A stretch of DNA of 64,000 nt from positions 186,001-250,000 of the forward strand of contig NZ_JACVQB010000002.1 of assembly GCF_018881575.1 (NCBI RefSeq). Reading direction: 5' to 3'. The stretch is from Polynucleobacter sp. UK-Kesae-W10. GTDB taxonomy: Bacteria > Pseudomonadota > Gammaproteobacteria > Burkholderiales > Burkholderiaceae. Both the position numbers and the translations under genes were made by a program. Positions 30,542-38,239 of this stretch are shown here, piece by piece. Numbering within the stretch: the stretch's first letter is position 1; the number at the start of each line of letters is the position of its first letter. The notes under the pieces are model-generated. The model made no database searches. It saw nothing but the letters and a program-made list of their open reading frames with translations, and was not told the DNA's origin.

Positions 30542-31395
30542 TGAATCAGGATATTTTTGATGGCGTTGATAATCCGTTTGGCATCAAGCCGATGGTCGCT
30601 ATTGTTGCTAGCTTTATAGCTATCTTTATTATTCTTTTGGTGGATGTACTTACACCCTTAGAGTATCGACTGGTGTCGCTCTATTTATTTCCTACCGCAA
30701 TTATTGCGCTCAATGCAAAATCCATGAAAGTTGTTTTTGCTGCATTGGTATTGTTGATTGCATGCGAGAACTACCTGCTGATTAAGGAGCATGATTTTGC
30801 ATGGGTTTATACGCAGGAGGACGTTTTTGACTTTTTAATCCGTCTTTTATCTACATTACTAATCATCTGGCTCGCTCGAGCCCTTCGCCGTAGTCAGCTC
30901 CGCGTAAATCTGATGGCCAATACCGATTCTCTGACAGGCTTGTGGAATCGGCGCTTTGCCCGCATCTCCCTAGAGCAGGCCATTGCTCAGGTTGCGGAGA
31001 ATGGTGCTGTTTTCTCTGTAGGTTTAATTGACGTCAATCACTTTAAAAAAATTAACGATGTCTTAGGCCACCTAGTTGGCGATCAGGTGCTTACGCATAT
31101 TGCTCGTTTGCTATTGAAGTTTTCTCCTCGGGGTTTAACTTTTTTCCGTTTAGGCGGAGATGAATTCCTCATTTTGGCTTTAGAAAAAAACCAAGCTCAA
31201 ATGCAAGCAGTTTGCGAAGAGATGGTTAGCTTAGTTGACCAGGAAATGCTGGATCTGAACTATCCGGTTTCTCTGAGTATCGGCACAGTGACTTTTCATC
31301 AGCCACCGCTATCGGTCTCTGATGTGCTGCACCAAGCGGATGTGGCGATGTATCAGAGAAAGATGGAAATCAAAAGCCGGTCAATTCCTTCCTAG
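30541..31395 (+). CDS. Membrane diguanylate cyclase (GGDEF)
   Basis: Synthesises cyclic di-GMP. About 284 aa: four to five hydrophobic helices in the first 120 residues, then a GGDEF domain (about 128-284) with NTDSLTGLWNRR, FKKINDVLGHLVGDQVL and the active loop RLGGDEF. The inhibitory RxxD I-site five residues before GGDEF is missing (the sequence there is RGLTFF), so product feedback should be weak. I prefer ATG 30541 (overlapping the preceding stop by one base) to ATG 30526; neither has a good ribosome site. Convergent with the glutamate-synthase-like gene. Confidence 0.9.
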   Translation: MNQDIFDGVDNPFGIKPMVAIVASFIAIFIILLVDVLTPLEYRLVSLYLFPTAIIALNAKSMKVVFAALVLLIACENYLLIKEHDFAWVYTQEDVFDFLIRLLSTLLIIWLARALRRSQLRVNLMANTDSLTGLWNRRFARISLEQAIAQVAENGAVFSVGLIDVNHFKKINDVLGHLVGDQVLTHIARLLLKFSPRGLTFFRLGGDEFLILALEKNQAQMQAVCEEMVSLVDQEMLDLNYPVSLSIGTVTFHQPPLSVSDVLHQADVAMYQRKMEIKSRSIPS

Positions 31396-31403
31396 GCTTG
31401 ATC

Positions 31404-33044
31404 TTAGTTTTTCAGGGCGGCAAAACTTGCTGTCTGTGCTTTGTGCCAGTACAACTCAAAGACTCTTGGTAAATTTAGGGCTGGATCAATGTGTTCGCCC
31501 TTGAGCAAGAGTCCTGCGGGCATTTCTGGCAGAAGGAATGACAAAAGCCGGACTTCATGTTTATTGATGCGACGAATGATATGGGGCGCATCAATCTCTC
31601 CGGGATGATGTAAGCCAGCAGCTTCCACTAGCTCCTTCAATGTTTTCAAGGTTTCATTGTGAAAATTGAATACTCTCTCGGCCTTATTTGGTACTACTAA
31701 GGCTTTTTGACGAACAGGATCTTGGGTGGTTACGCCAGTAGGACAAAAGCCTGTATTGCATACCTGGGCCTGGATGCAGCCAACCGAGAACATGAAGCCG
31801 CGCGCGCTATTACACCAATCAGCCCCCAAGGCAAAGGCAACCGCCATATCAAAGGCGCTGATGATTTTTCCGGCGCAACCAATCTTAATTTGATCGCGAA
31901 GATTAACGCCTACCAGCGTGTTATGTACTAAACGTAGTCCCTCTTGGAGCGGTGTTCCTACATGGTTGGTAAATTCAACAGGGGATGCGCCTGTGCCACC
32001 TTCAGAACCATCGACCACAATAAAGTCAGGATAAATATTGGTTTCGAGCATGGCTTTGACAATGCCAAACCATTCCCATGGGTGACCTACACAGAACTTG
32101 AAGCCAACCGGCTTGCCACCCGAGAGATCGCGCAACTGTTTAACAAAATGCATCATCTCGAGGGGTGTGGAGAAAGCGCTATGTGAAGCGGGAGAGATGC
32201 AAGCTTCGCCTTCCTTGACACCGCGCGCAGCTGCAATCTCAGCTGTCACCTTTGAGCCCGGCAGAATGCCACCATGCCCAGGCTTAGCCCCTTGGCTGAG
32301 TTTGATTTCCACCATTTTGACTTGTGGGTCTAGGGCGTTTTGAGCATATTTATCAGCATTAAAACTGCCATCTTGATTGCGGCAGCCAAAGTAACCAGAA
32401 CCAATTTCCCAAATAAGGTCGCCTCCATGAACCCGATGGTATTGGGAGATGGAGCCTTCGCCAGTGTCGTGAGCAAAGTTGCCTTTTTTAGCGCCTAAGT
32501 TCAGGGCCAGAATGGCATTTGCGCTCAGCGATCCAAAGCTCATTGCGGAGATATTAAAAATGCTGGCTGAGTATTTTTGTTTGCAATCCTTGCCGCCAAT
32601 CTCAATTCGAAAGTCGTGATTGGGAATCTTTGTAGGCGCAAAGGATTGATTAATCCATTGGTAACCTGGCGCCATGACATCTAAAGTCGTGCCAAAAGGA
32701 ATTTGATCGGGCACTGCCTTAGCGCGTGAGTAGACGAGGGTGCGCTGCTCTTTGGAGAAAGGGGTTTCATCATTATCGCCCTCGATAAAGTATTGCCGAA
32801 TTTCTGGGCGAATAAATTCCAACATAAAGCGTAGGTGACCAATCACTGGGTAATTTCGCAATATGGCTACTTTGGTTTGTAGTTGATCGTAAATACCAAC
32901 AGCGCTCAGAAACCCAAAGAGCAGGAAAAAATTCCAGGCCTGTGGGTGAAGCTTGAAGGATGCAAAGCTCGCAATGGCCCCAATGATGCAAAGTGCGAAG
33001 GGGATATAGCGGATTGGCAGGACTTTATTAAAGGGGTTGGCCAT
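31404..33044 (-). CDS. FMN-binding glutamate synthase family protein
   Basis: Resembles the central plus FMN domains of the glutamate synthase large subunit, without the amidotransferase domain. About 546 aa: one or two N-terminal hydrophobic segments (YIPFALCIIGAIASF) and a TIM-barrel with KPGHGGILPGSK, SEGGTGASP and the iron-sulfur cysteines in GCIQAQVCNTGFCPTG, the usual [3Fe-4S] arrangement. Stand-alone proteins of this type are common but their substrate is uncertain. Start placed at ATG 33044 (MANPF), where homology-like sequence begins, rather than ATG 33089. Confidence 0.88.
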   Translation of the reverse strand: MANPFNKVLPIRYIPFALCIIGAIASFASFKLHPQAWNFFLLFGFLSAVGIYDQLQTKVAILRNYPVIGHLRFMLEFIRPEIRQYFIEGDNDETPFSKEQRTLVYSRAKAVPDQIPFGTTLDVMAPGYQWINQSFAPTKIPNHDFRIEIGGKDCKQKYSASIFNISAMSFGSLSANAILALNLGAKKGNFAHDTGEGSISQYHRVHGGDLIWEIGSGYFGCRNQDGSFNADKYAQNALDPQVKMVEIKLSQGAKPGHGGILPGSKVTAEIAAARGVKEGEACISPASHSAFSTPLEMMHFVKQLRDLSGGKPVGFKFCVGHPWEWFGIVKAMLETNIYPDFIVVDGSEGGTGASPVEFTNHVGTPLQEGLRLVHNTLVGVNLRDQIKIGCAGKIISAFDMAVAFALGADWCNSARGFMFSVGCIQAQVCNTGFCPTGVTTQDPVRQKALVVPNKAERVFNFHNETLKTLKELVEAAGLHHPGEIDAPHIIRRINKHEVRLLSFLLPEMPAGLLLKGEHIDPALNLPRVFELYWHKAQTASFAALKN

Positions 33045-33100
33045 GTGGAGCTCAATTAATAGAGGATTCAGTATACGAATGTAATACAAAACAGGCTAAT

Positions 33101-33114
33101 TTGACCTATATCAA
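33101..33114 (+). promoter_or_regulatory. FNR/CRP-family binding site (TTGAC-N4-ATCAA)
   Basis: TTGACCTATATCAA matches the FNR consensus TTGAT-N4-ATCAA at 9 of 10 defined positions. A weak -10 (CATAGC, 33136-33141) would put the start of transcription near 33148, about 41 bases from the centre of the box, the class II activator position. The gene served would be the eRF1-like protein at 33187. Confidence 0.6.
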
Positions 33115-33186
33115 GTAATCCCGAGGGCTTATCACCATAGCAGGAGTATCCTGAAAAAGTAGTCTTTATTAATTACAGGAAGAGAT

Positions 33187-33570
33187 ATGTCATTAAATCA
33201 CGCAGTTATTTGGATTGATCATAAAGAAGCCCACGTTATGTTTTTGAGTGAGTCTGCTAGTGAAGCGGAAATCATTAGAAGCAAATCTAGTCACCAGCAT
33301 TTGCATCACAAGGGTGGAGAAGTAGGTAGTGGCAAATTAGCGCTAGATGAAAAGTATCTACATTCAGTGATTAATGCCGTCAATGAATCCAAAGAAATCC
33401 TCGTCCTTGGGCCAGGTTCAGCTAAGCTGGAGTTGATTAAGCATGCGCATCATCATGACGCTAAAATTGCTGAGAGGATTGTTGGTGTAGAAACCGTTGA
33501 TCATCCTAGTGATAAAGAAATCCTTGCCTATGCGCGCAAGTTTTTCTATAAAGTAGATCAGATGCTGTAA
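33187..33570 (+). CDS. Small eRF1-like (translational machinery-type) protein
   Basis: A 127-aa protein resembling the conserved betaproteobacterial proteins usually labelled translational machinery protein, which share the fold of an archaeal/eukaryotic release factor (eRF1/Pelota) domain. Features: VIWIDHKEAHVMFL at the start, a His-rich turn HQHLHHKGGEVGSG, KEILVLGPGSAKLELIKH in the middle (about 68-85), and RIVGVETVDHPSDKEILAYARKFF at the end. Good ribosome site AGGAAGAG. The FNR-type box upstream suggests induction at low oxygen. A ribosome-related role is inferred from fold only. Confidence 0.75.
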   Translation: MSLNHAVIWIDHKEAHVMFLSESASEAEIIRSKSSHQHLHHKGGEVGSGKLALDEKYLHSVINAVNESKEILVLGPGSAKLELIKHAHHHDAKIAERIVGVETVDHPSDKEILAYARKFFYKVDQML

Positions 33571-33594
33571 TTTTTAAATAAACAGGAATACGCA

Positions 33595-33852
33595 ATGACT
33601 CAAGAAACTTTAGGGCCGGATGGGTTACCAGGGCATGATTACTTTTTAGATGCTGTTAATCATATTGATGAAGCGGTTGCCAATAACACCATTGCGGCTG
33701 GTGCTGCCAAAGGTCTAATTTTCAGTATTGTTGAAACGCTAGGCGCTATGGTTGGTGATCCTGATCTACCGAGCCATCTGAAATCCGGTTACATGGGCGC
33801 TTTAGATCTAGCGGTGGAATTAGAAGCCAAGATTGCAAAATCGGGTAAATAA
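33595..33852 (+). CDS. Small acidic hypothetical protein
   Basis: An 85-aa soluble protein with no domain I can name. It is acidic and helical, with no Cys and no signal peptide; sections such as GLPGHDYFLDAVNHIDEAV and AAGAAKGLIFSIVETLGAM suggest a small helical bundle. It begins 24 bases after the eRF1-like gene with AGGA before ATG, so it is probably in the same (FNR-controlled) transcript. Confidence 0.7.
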   Translation: MTQETLGPDGLPGHDYFLDAVNHIDEAVANNTIAAGAAKGLIFSIVETLGAMVGDPDLPSHLKSGYMGALDLAVELEAKIAKSGK

Positions 33853-33881
33853 GTCACAAGCTTTACTTTGAGGTATTGGTA

Positions 33882-33901
33882 AGGGCAGCTTCGGCTGCCC
33901 T
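33882..33901. other. UUCG-loop hairpin between the 85-aa gene and dusA
   Basis: AGGGCAGC (33882-33889) and GCTGCCCT (33894-33901) pair perfectly around TTCG, a very stable C(UUCG)G-type hairpin. No T-run follows, so it is a poor intrinsic terminator; it could be an mRNA 3' stabiliser or a Rho-linked end. Confidence 0.5.
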
Positions 33902-33943
33902 GATGCATTTAAAATACTGCTCATATCAATCTGATTGAAATCA

Positions 33944-35029
33944 ATGTCCAATACCCTAAAGAAACGTCTGGCAGTCGCCCCAATGATGGAGTGGACCGAT
34001 CGCCATTGCCGTTCTTTTCATCGCACGCTTACTAAAGAAGCTGTCCTCTATACCGAGATGGTAACGACTGGCGCCCTGATGCATGGGGATGTGCCTCGTC
34101 ATTTGGATTATTCACAAGATCAACACCCGGTAGTTCTGCAACTGGGCGGTTCTGAGCCCAATGATTTGGCGAGGTCTGCAGAACTGGCCGCACAGTGGGG
34201 CTACGACGAGATTGATCTCAATTGCGGTTGTCCCTCTGAGCGTGTGCAGCGCGGTGCTTTTGGTGCCTGCCTCATGGCCGAACCCAATCTGGTTGCTGAA
34301 TGCGTCAAGGCAATGAAAAATGCAGTAGACATTCCCATCTCAGTAAAGCATCGCTTAGGTCTTGACTCCATGGATGCGGCTAGCTCCGAAAAAGATTATC
34401 AGTTTGCGCTCGACTTTATTTTGACTGTTGCTGATGCAGGCGCTAGTCAAGTGACAATTCATGCGCGTAATGCAGTGCTGAAAGGTTTATCTCCCAAGGA
34501 AAATCGTAGTAAACCGCCGCTGCGTTATGAGGTTGCCGCAAGATTGCGATTGGATGCGAAAAAGCAATTCCCCAATCTTCAGGTTTTACTAAACGGCGGC
34601 CTGGAAACCAACGAACAGATTGCAAGTCATTGGAATGACTTTGATGGTTTTATGGTTGGAAGGGCTGCATATCATTTCCCGGCATTGCTTCTGGGATGGG
34701 ATGATTTAATCAACACTGATGGTGATGCTGCCGGCTACCTCTTTAGCGAAACGGAATGGCATCGTATTCAGATTGCTTTAGTAAAACAAGTGACGAAATG
34801 GTTTGAAGAGTGCCAAGCCAAAGGCAAGCCTTTTTATATTGGCGCATTTACTAGGCACATCTTGGGCTTAGCGCATGGCAGGGCGGGTTCGCGTTATTGG
34901 CGCCAGCGACTCTCGGATCACCATGCTTTGGCTAAGGTTCAGAGCAAGGCGGCTATTGCGGACTTCTTTCTGGATGCTAGCCTATGCCTTGGAGATTGGG
35001 CTGCTTTTGAGCTAGAAACAGCCGATTAG
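33944..35029 (+). CDS. dusA: tRNA-dihydrouridine(20/20a) synthase DusA
   Basis: Flavoenzyme reducing uridine 20/20a in the tRNA D loop. About 361 aa. TIM barrel opening RLAVAPMMEWTDRHCRSFHR and catalytic Cys in LNCGCPSERVQRGAFGACLM (about 93-112), the DusA version of the family motif. Start taken as ATG 33944 (MSNTLKK) instead of an upstream in-frame TTG at 33935. A tRNA gene follows in the same direction. Confidence 0.95.
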   Translation: MSNTLKKRLAVAPMMEWTDRHCRSFHRTLTKEAVLYTEMVTTGALMHGDVPRHLDYSQDQHPVVLQLGGSEPNDLARSAELAAQWGYDEIDLNCGCPSERVQRGAFGACLMAEPNLVAECVKAMKNAVDIPISVKHRLGLDSMDAASSEKDYQFALDFILTVADAGASQVTIHARNAVLKGLSPKENRSKPPLRYEVAARLRLDAKKQFPNLQVLLNGGLETNEQIASHWNDFDGFMVGRAAYHFPALLLGWDDLINTDGDAAGYLFSETEWHRIQIALVKQVTKWFEECQAKGKPFYIGAFTRHILGLAHGRAGSRYWRQRLSDHHALAKVQSKAAIADFFLDASLCLGDWAAFELETAD

Positions 35030-35036
35030 GGCTGTT

Positions 35037-35067
35037 TTGGTAGGTTTTTAGCCAAAAAGGCTATAAT
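35037..35067 (+). promoter_or_regulatory. Promoter of tRNA-His
   Basis: Perfect -10 TATAAT at 35062-35067 about 16 bases before the tRNA, with a weak TTGGTA (35037-35042) at 19 bases spacing. It lies directly after the dusA stop codon. Confidence 0.5.
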
Positions 35068-35082
35068 CTGACCTTCTACAAC

Positions 35083-35159
35083 GGCGGACGTAGCTCAGTT
35101 GGTAGAGTCCCAGATTGTGATTCTGGTTGTCGCGGGTTCGAGCCCCGTCGTTCGCCCCA
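35083..35159 (+). tRNA. tRNA-His (anticodon GTG)
   Basis: Folds as a full cloverleaf: acceptor stem 35084-35090 with 35149-35155, anticodon GTG at 35117-35119 in the loop of CCAGA/TCTGG, T arm GCGGGTTCGAGCCCCGT. The extra G at 35083 pairs with the C73 discriminator, the identity mark of histidine tRNA. CCA is encoded (35157-35159). Confidence 0.97.
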
Positions 35160-35176
35160 CTAAACTTTGTAGATCC

Positions 35177-35207
35177 AAAAGCGCCTTCGAGGGCGCTTTT
35201 TTCTTTC
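35177..35207 (+). terminator. Intrinsic terminator after tRNA-His
   Basis: AAAAGCGCC and GGGCGCTTTT pair across a TTCGA-type loop, followed by TTTCTTT. Typical strong terminator. On the other strand it lies just past the stop of the Ala-rich gene and could serve that too. Confidence 0.8.
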
Positions 35208-35218
35208 AGCAATCCAAA

Positions 35219-35710
35219 TTATTTCCCGTTACGCGCATTCCTGGCTGACTCGGCAGCCAAATTCGACATCTTGACAGCCTCCGCAGCGGCCATAGCCGCT
35301 CTCTTGGTAGCTTCAGCCGCTTCCGCGGAAGCAAGGACCGACGATTCTTCCGCTTGATGGGCAACAGCAGCCGCAGCGGCCGCGGCAGCTGCTGATGCCG
35401 CAGCGGCAGCCTCAATAGCGGCCTCGGCAGAAGCAGCAGCGGCATCAGCAGCAGCTTCAGCGGCGGAGACTATCGCTTCGGAGGCAGCAAGTTTGGCAGC
35501 CTTGGCGCAACTCTTGGCCGAAAGGGAGGCTTTCTCAGCAGAGATGGCAGCCCTCTTAGCGGCCTCTAGAGCGCTTGAGGTCAAGGATTTAAGGGTGCCT
35601 AAGGCTTCAGCATACCGAGCGTTTACGGTGATGTAGCCCTGGCGTAAATTGCTCACTTCAGTCTCAAGACTAATGAGCTTTGAGTAAATCTTTTCGATAT
35701 CTTCTTTCAT
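35219..35710 (-). CDS. Alanine-rich coiled-coil hypothetical protein
   Basis: A 163-aa protein I cannot assign to a family. Residues 1-45 look like a regular coiled coil (MKEDIEKIYSKLISLETEV). From about residue 45 to 150 it is mostly alanine broken by single Glu, Ser, Lys or Asp, including runs of up to nine Ala near position 110. This predicts one long uninterrupted helix, probably self-associating. No signal peptide or membrane segment. Stands alone on the minus strand, divergent from the GAF-HD-GYP gene. Confidence 0.75.
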   Translation of the reverse strand: MKEDIEKIYSKLISLETEVSNLRQGYITVNARYAEALGTLKSLTSSALEAAKRAAISAEKASLSAKSCAKAAKLAASEAIVSAAEAAADAAAASAEAAIEAAAAASAAAAAAAAAVAHQAEESSVLASAEAAEATKRAAMAAAEAVKMSNLAAESARNARNGK

Positions 35711-35747
35711 ATGCCCTTAGTGTCTAGCTTGAAAATTCATAGTCCGC

Positions 35748-35764
35748 CTATTTATCATAAATAG
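35748..35764. promoter_or_regulatory. 17-base perfect palindrome in divergent promoter region (operator candidate)
   Basis: CTATTTATCATAAATAG: arms of eight around a central C, exactly between the divergent Ala-rich protein gene and the GAF-HD-GYP/bcs operon. It lies 37 bases before ATG 35801, a good position for a dimeric regulator acting on both promoters. Confidence 0.45.
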
Positions 35765-35800
35765 CAAGGTTTTTATCATTTTTAGATTCATAATGAAGAT

Positions 35801-37030
35801 ATGAAATCAAAGTCAATTGGATTGCCTGTTGTAAGTCCTGAGACGGCCATTCGTCATGAGTTAGAAAAGCGCGGTTGGGCCTTATCTGCATTGTCTGAAG
35901 CTGCGGCTGCATTAGCCCGTGCTCAATCTACCGATTTATTGGTTCAAGAGGTGTGTGAAGCAATTGCCAACCAAGGCCCATACGTGCTCGCTTGGGTGGG
36001 TCAAGCGGAGCATGATGCTTTCAAGACTGTCAAAGTAGTCGGAGCAGCGGGTACTGCGGTTGAATATATTCAAGAAATTGTGGTGAGTTGGTCTGAGTCC
36101 GAGGTTACAGGCAGAGGTCCAGCAGGTTCATGCATTCGCAATAATCAAACTAGCGTAGTAGTTGATGGTGAAATTGACCCTGGATTTGTTGCCTGGCGCG
36201 AACGTGCAAGAACATTTGGAATTCGTTCTGCGGTAGGTTGCCCAATTCCAGATGGTCTTACGGGCATGCCCTTTGGTGTGTTGCTAGTCTACTCAAAAGT
36301 TCCCAATACATTTGGCGCTTCGGAAGTTCAGCTCTTTGAAAGTCTTGCAAAAGAAATTGGGTTTGGCCTGCGCTCAATCGAGCGCCAGCACAAATTAGAT
36401 GATCAAATTTATGACAAAGAACTTACTCAAGAGCGGCTAGCAACAGCCTTGCGCTCTACGATTGAGGCGATGTCCAAGACGATGGAATGGCGTGACCCCT
36501 ATACAGCTGGGCATCAGAAGCGGGTTGCGAGCATTTCTATGGCAATTGCTCGTGAGCTTGGCTGGGAAAATGAGCGCATACAGGCTTTGTATATGGCGGC
36601 TATGGTTCATGACATTGGCAAGATGGCTGTGCCATCAGAAATACTCACCAAACCATCCCGCCTAAATGATCTTGAGATGCAATTGGTGCAGGGTCATGTC
36701 GAAGCTGGTTATCAAATTTTAAAAGATATCCCGTTTCCTTGGCCGCTGGCAGAAATGGTGCACCAACATCATGAACGCTTGGATGGCAGTGGTTATCCAA
36801 AAGGTCTCAAGGGTGATCAGATATGTGAAGAAGCGAGAGTATTGGCGGTTGCAGACACTATTGAGGCAATGGCAACACATCGTCCTTATCGCCCGGCAAA
36901 AGGTTTGGTTGCAGCCATGGATGAAATCAAATCGGAAGCAGGAACAAAATTGGATCAAAGAGTTGTTGATGCCGCATTTAAGGTGCTCAACTCTGGAAAT
37001 GAACTGCAAAGATTGATTGATGCCCAGTAA
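35801..37030 (+). CDS. GAF-HD-GYP cyclic-di-GMP phosphodiesterase
   Basis: Soluble 409-aa protein: N-terminal GAF sensor domain (about 30-195; contains AGSCIRNNQTSVVVDG and FGIRSAVGCPI) and C-terminal HD-GYP domain (about 220-395). Catalytic residues are intact: HQKRVASISMAIA, HDIGKMAVP and HHERLDGSGYPKGL. It should break down c-di-GMP under control of an unknown GAF ligand. The gene starts the operon that leads to bcsA and lies two bases upstream of a diguanylate cyclase. Confidence 0.92.
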   Translation: MKSKSIGLPVVSPETAIRHELEKRGWALSALSEAAAALARAQSTDLLVQEVCEAIANQGPYVLAWVGQAEHDAFKTVKVVGAAGTAVEYIQEIVVSWSESEVTGRGPAGSCIRNNQTSVVVDGEIDPGFVAWRERARTFGIRSAVGCPIPDGLTGMPFGVLLVYSKVPNTFGASEVQLFESLAKEIGFGLRSIERQHKLDDQIYDKELTQERLATALRSTIEAMSKTMEWRDPYTAGHQKRVASISMAIARELGWENERIQALYMAAMVHDIGKMAVPSEILTKPSRLNDLEMQLVQGHVEAGYQILKDIPFPWPLAEMVHQHHERLDGSGYPKGLKGDQICEEARVLAVADTIEAMATHRPYRPAKGLVAAMDEIKSEAGTKLDQRVVDAAFKVLNSGNELQRLIDAQ

Positions 37031-37032
37031 AG

Positions 37033-37866
37033 ATGCTTGCTAAGTATTGTTCGATTATTTTTTATAGTGCCGCCGTAGTTGCGCAATGTGTGGCTGCTGC
37101 ATACGCTGTAAACCTATTTTTCCGCTCCAAATCTTATCGTTTAGCTAGTGGTGTGTTGGCATTGGGCTTTAGTCTCATGATTGGTAGACGAATTGCCCCC
37201 TTGCTGCTTTACTATGCTGACGGCTATTTCAATTTATTTGATGCTTTGTTGGCTTTTGTCATTTCTATGTTGCTGTTCTTGGGTCTCTCCCAAGTCAAAA
37301 GGATCATCTTAGAGTTAGAAGAGAAGAATTTCAGGCTAGATCACACTGCCAAAACGGATTCTTTAACTCAAATCTTAAGTCGTGCTGAGACTTTTAGTAG
37401 GGCAGAGCAGGAAATTGAACGTTCCCTTCGCTCCAGAAAGCCTATCGCCTTTCTGATGCTTGATATTGATCACTTTAAAAACGTCAATGACCAATTTGGT
37501 CATCCCGTAGGGGATATCGTCTTGCAAAATCTGGCCAAGTATTGCCAGGAAGAGTTGCGCGTCATTGATATTTTTGGTCGCGTAGGCGGGGAAGAGTTTT
37601 TGATTGCCCTCCCAGAGAGCTCTGAGTCACTCGCTTTTGATGTAGCTGAAAGATTGAGGAAAAAGATTGCTACCTCAGTAGTTGCCATAGTTAATGGTAA
37701 AGAAGTCTCTATTACGATCAGCATCGGAGTGGCAAGCTTTGATCCGGTTCGCAATGGTGAGAACGCGGCAGATTTAATACTGCGGTCCTGTTATCAAAAA
37801 GCCGATGAAGCAATGTATCTGGCCAAAGCAAAAGGTCGTAACCGTACTGAATGTTGGTCTTGTTAA
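37033..37866 (+). CDS. Membrane diguanylate cyclase (GGEEF)
   Basis: 277 aa. Two or three hydrophobic helices in the first 90 residues, a short coiled linker (LELEEKNFRLD), then a GGDEF domain with KTDSLTQILSRAET, FKNVNDQFGHPVGDIVL and active loop RVGGEEF. The inhibitory I-site RVID is present five residues before the loop, so feedback inhibition is expected. Starts two bases after the HD-GYP stop, so synthesis and breakdown of c-di-GMP are encoded side by side in the bcs operon. Confidence 0.92.
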   Translation: MLAKYCSIIFYSAAVVAQCVAAAYAVNLFFRSKSYRLASGVLALGFSLMIGRRIAPLLLYYADGYFNLFDALLAFVISMLLFLGLSQVKRIILELEEKNFRLDHTAKTDSLTQILSRAETFSRAEQEIERSLRSRKPIAFLMLDIDHFKNVNDQFGHPVGDIVLQNLAKYCQEELRVIDIFGRVGGEEFLIALPESSESLAFDVAERLRKKIATSVVAIVNGKEVSITISIGVASFDPVRNGENAADLILRSCYQKADEAMYLAKAKGRNRTECWSC

Positions 37867-37894
37867 GTAGTAAATTGATTAGAGTAAAAGAGTA

Positions 37895-38239
37895 ATGCAT
37901 AAGAATAAAAATATATTGGATGCCACAGGTAATGCCTTGAACGGGATAAAAGAGCTCATCCAAGAAAAGTCTGCTCGCAGGGAGTTGCTATTAATCGTGC
38001 TTTCTGTCAGCTTCTTTTGTTACAAGCCTAATGTCTATACCGTCCTGATTGCGGTTCTATCTTTAGTATTGCTAGCCGTCGAAGCGCTCAACACTGCGCT
38101 TGAAAAAACCTGTGATCTCATTACGGTGGAGCAACACCCCGAAATCAAGAAGATTAAAGATCTCGGTGCAGCAGCGGTATTTATTATTGTGCTGACAATA
38201 GCGCTCATCTTTATCCGATATTTATCGCCGTTTTTCTGA
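37895..38239 (+). CDS. dgkA: Diacylglycerol kinase DgkA
   Basis: Small membrane kinase turning diacylglycerol into phosphatidic acid; 114 aa with three membrane helices and the catalytic motif VEALNTALEKTCDLIT (about 65-80). In E. coli this enzyme recycles diacylglycerol made when head groups are moved from phospholipid to periplasmic glucans. Here it sits within the cellulose operon, sharing one base with the next gene, and a phosphoethanolamine transferase (BcsG) is encoded nearby, which gives it an obvious partner. Confidence 0.93.
   Translation: MHKNKNILDATGNALNGIKELIQEKSARRELLLIVLSVSFFCYKPNVYTVLIAVLSLVLLAVEALNTALEKTCDLITVEQHPEIKKIKDLGAAAVFIIVLTIALIFIRYLSPFF

Noticed and set aside
33921..33946. 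TCAATCTGATTGAAATCAAT before dusA as a second FNR site
   Set aside because: The half sites do not have the four-base spacing of an FNR box; the likeness is chance in an AT-rich stretch.
35127..35357. Ala/Ser-rich forward frame starting in tRNA-His
   Set aside because: It is the shadow of the Ala-rich minus-strand gene and would begin inside the tRNA and run through its terminator.
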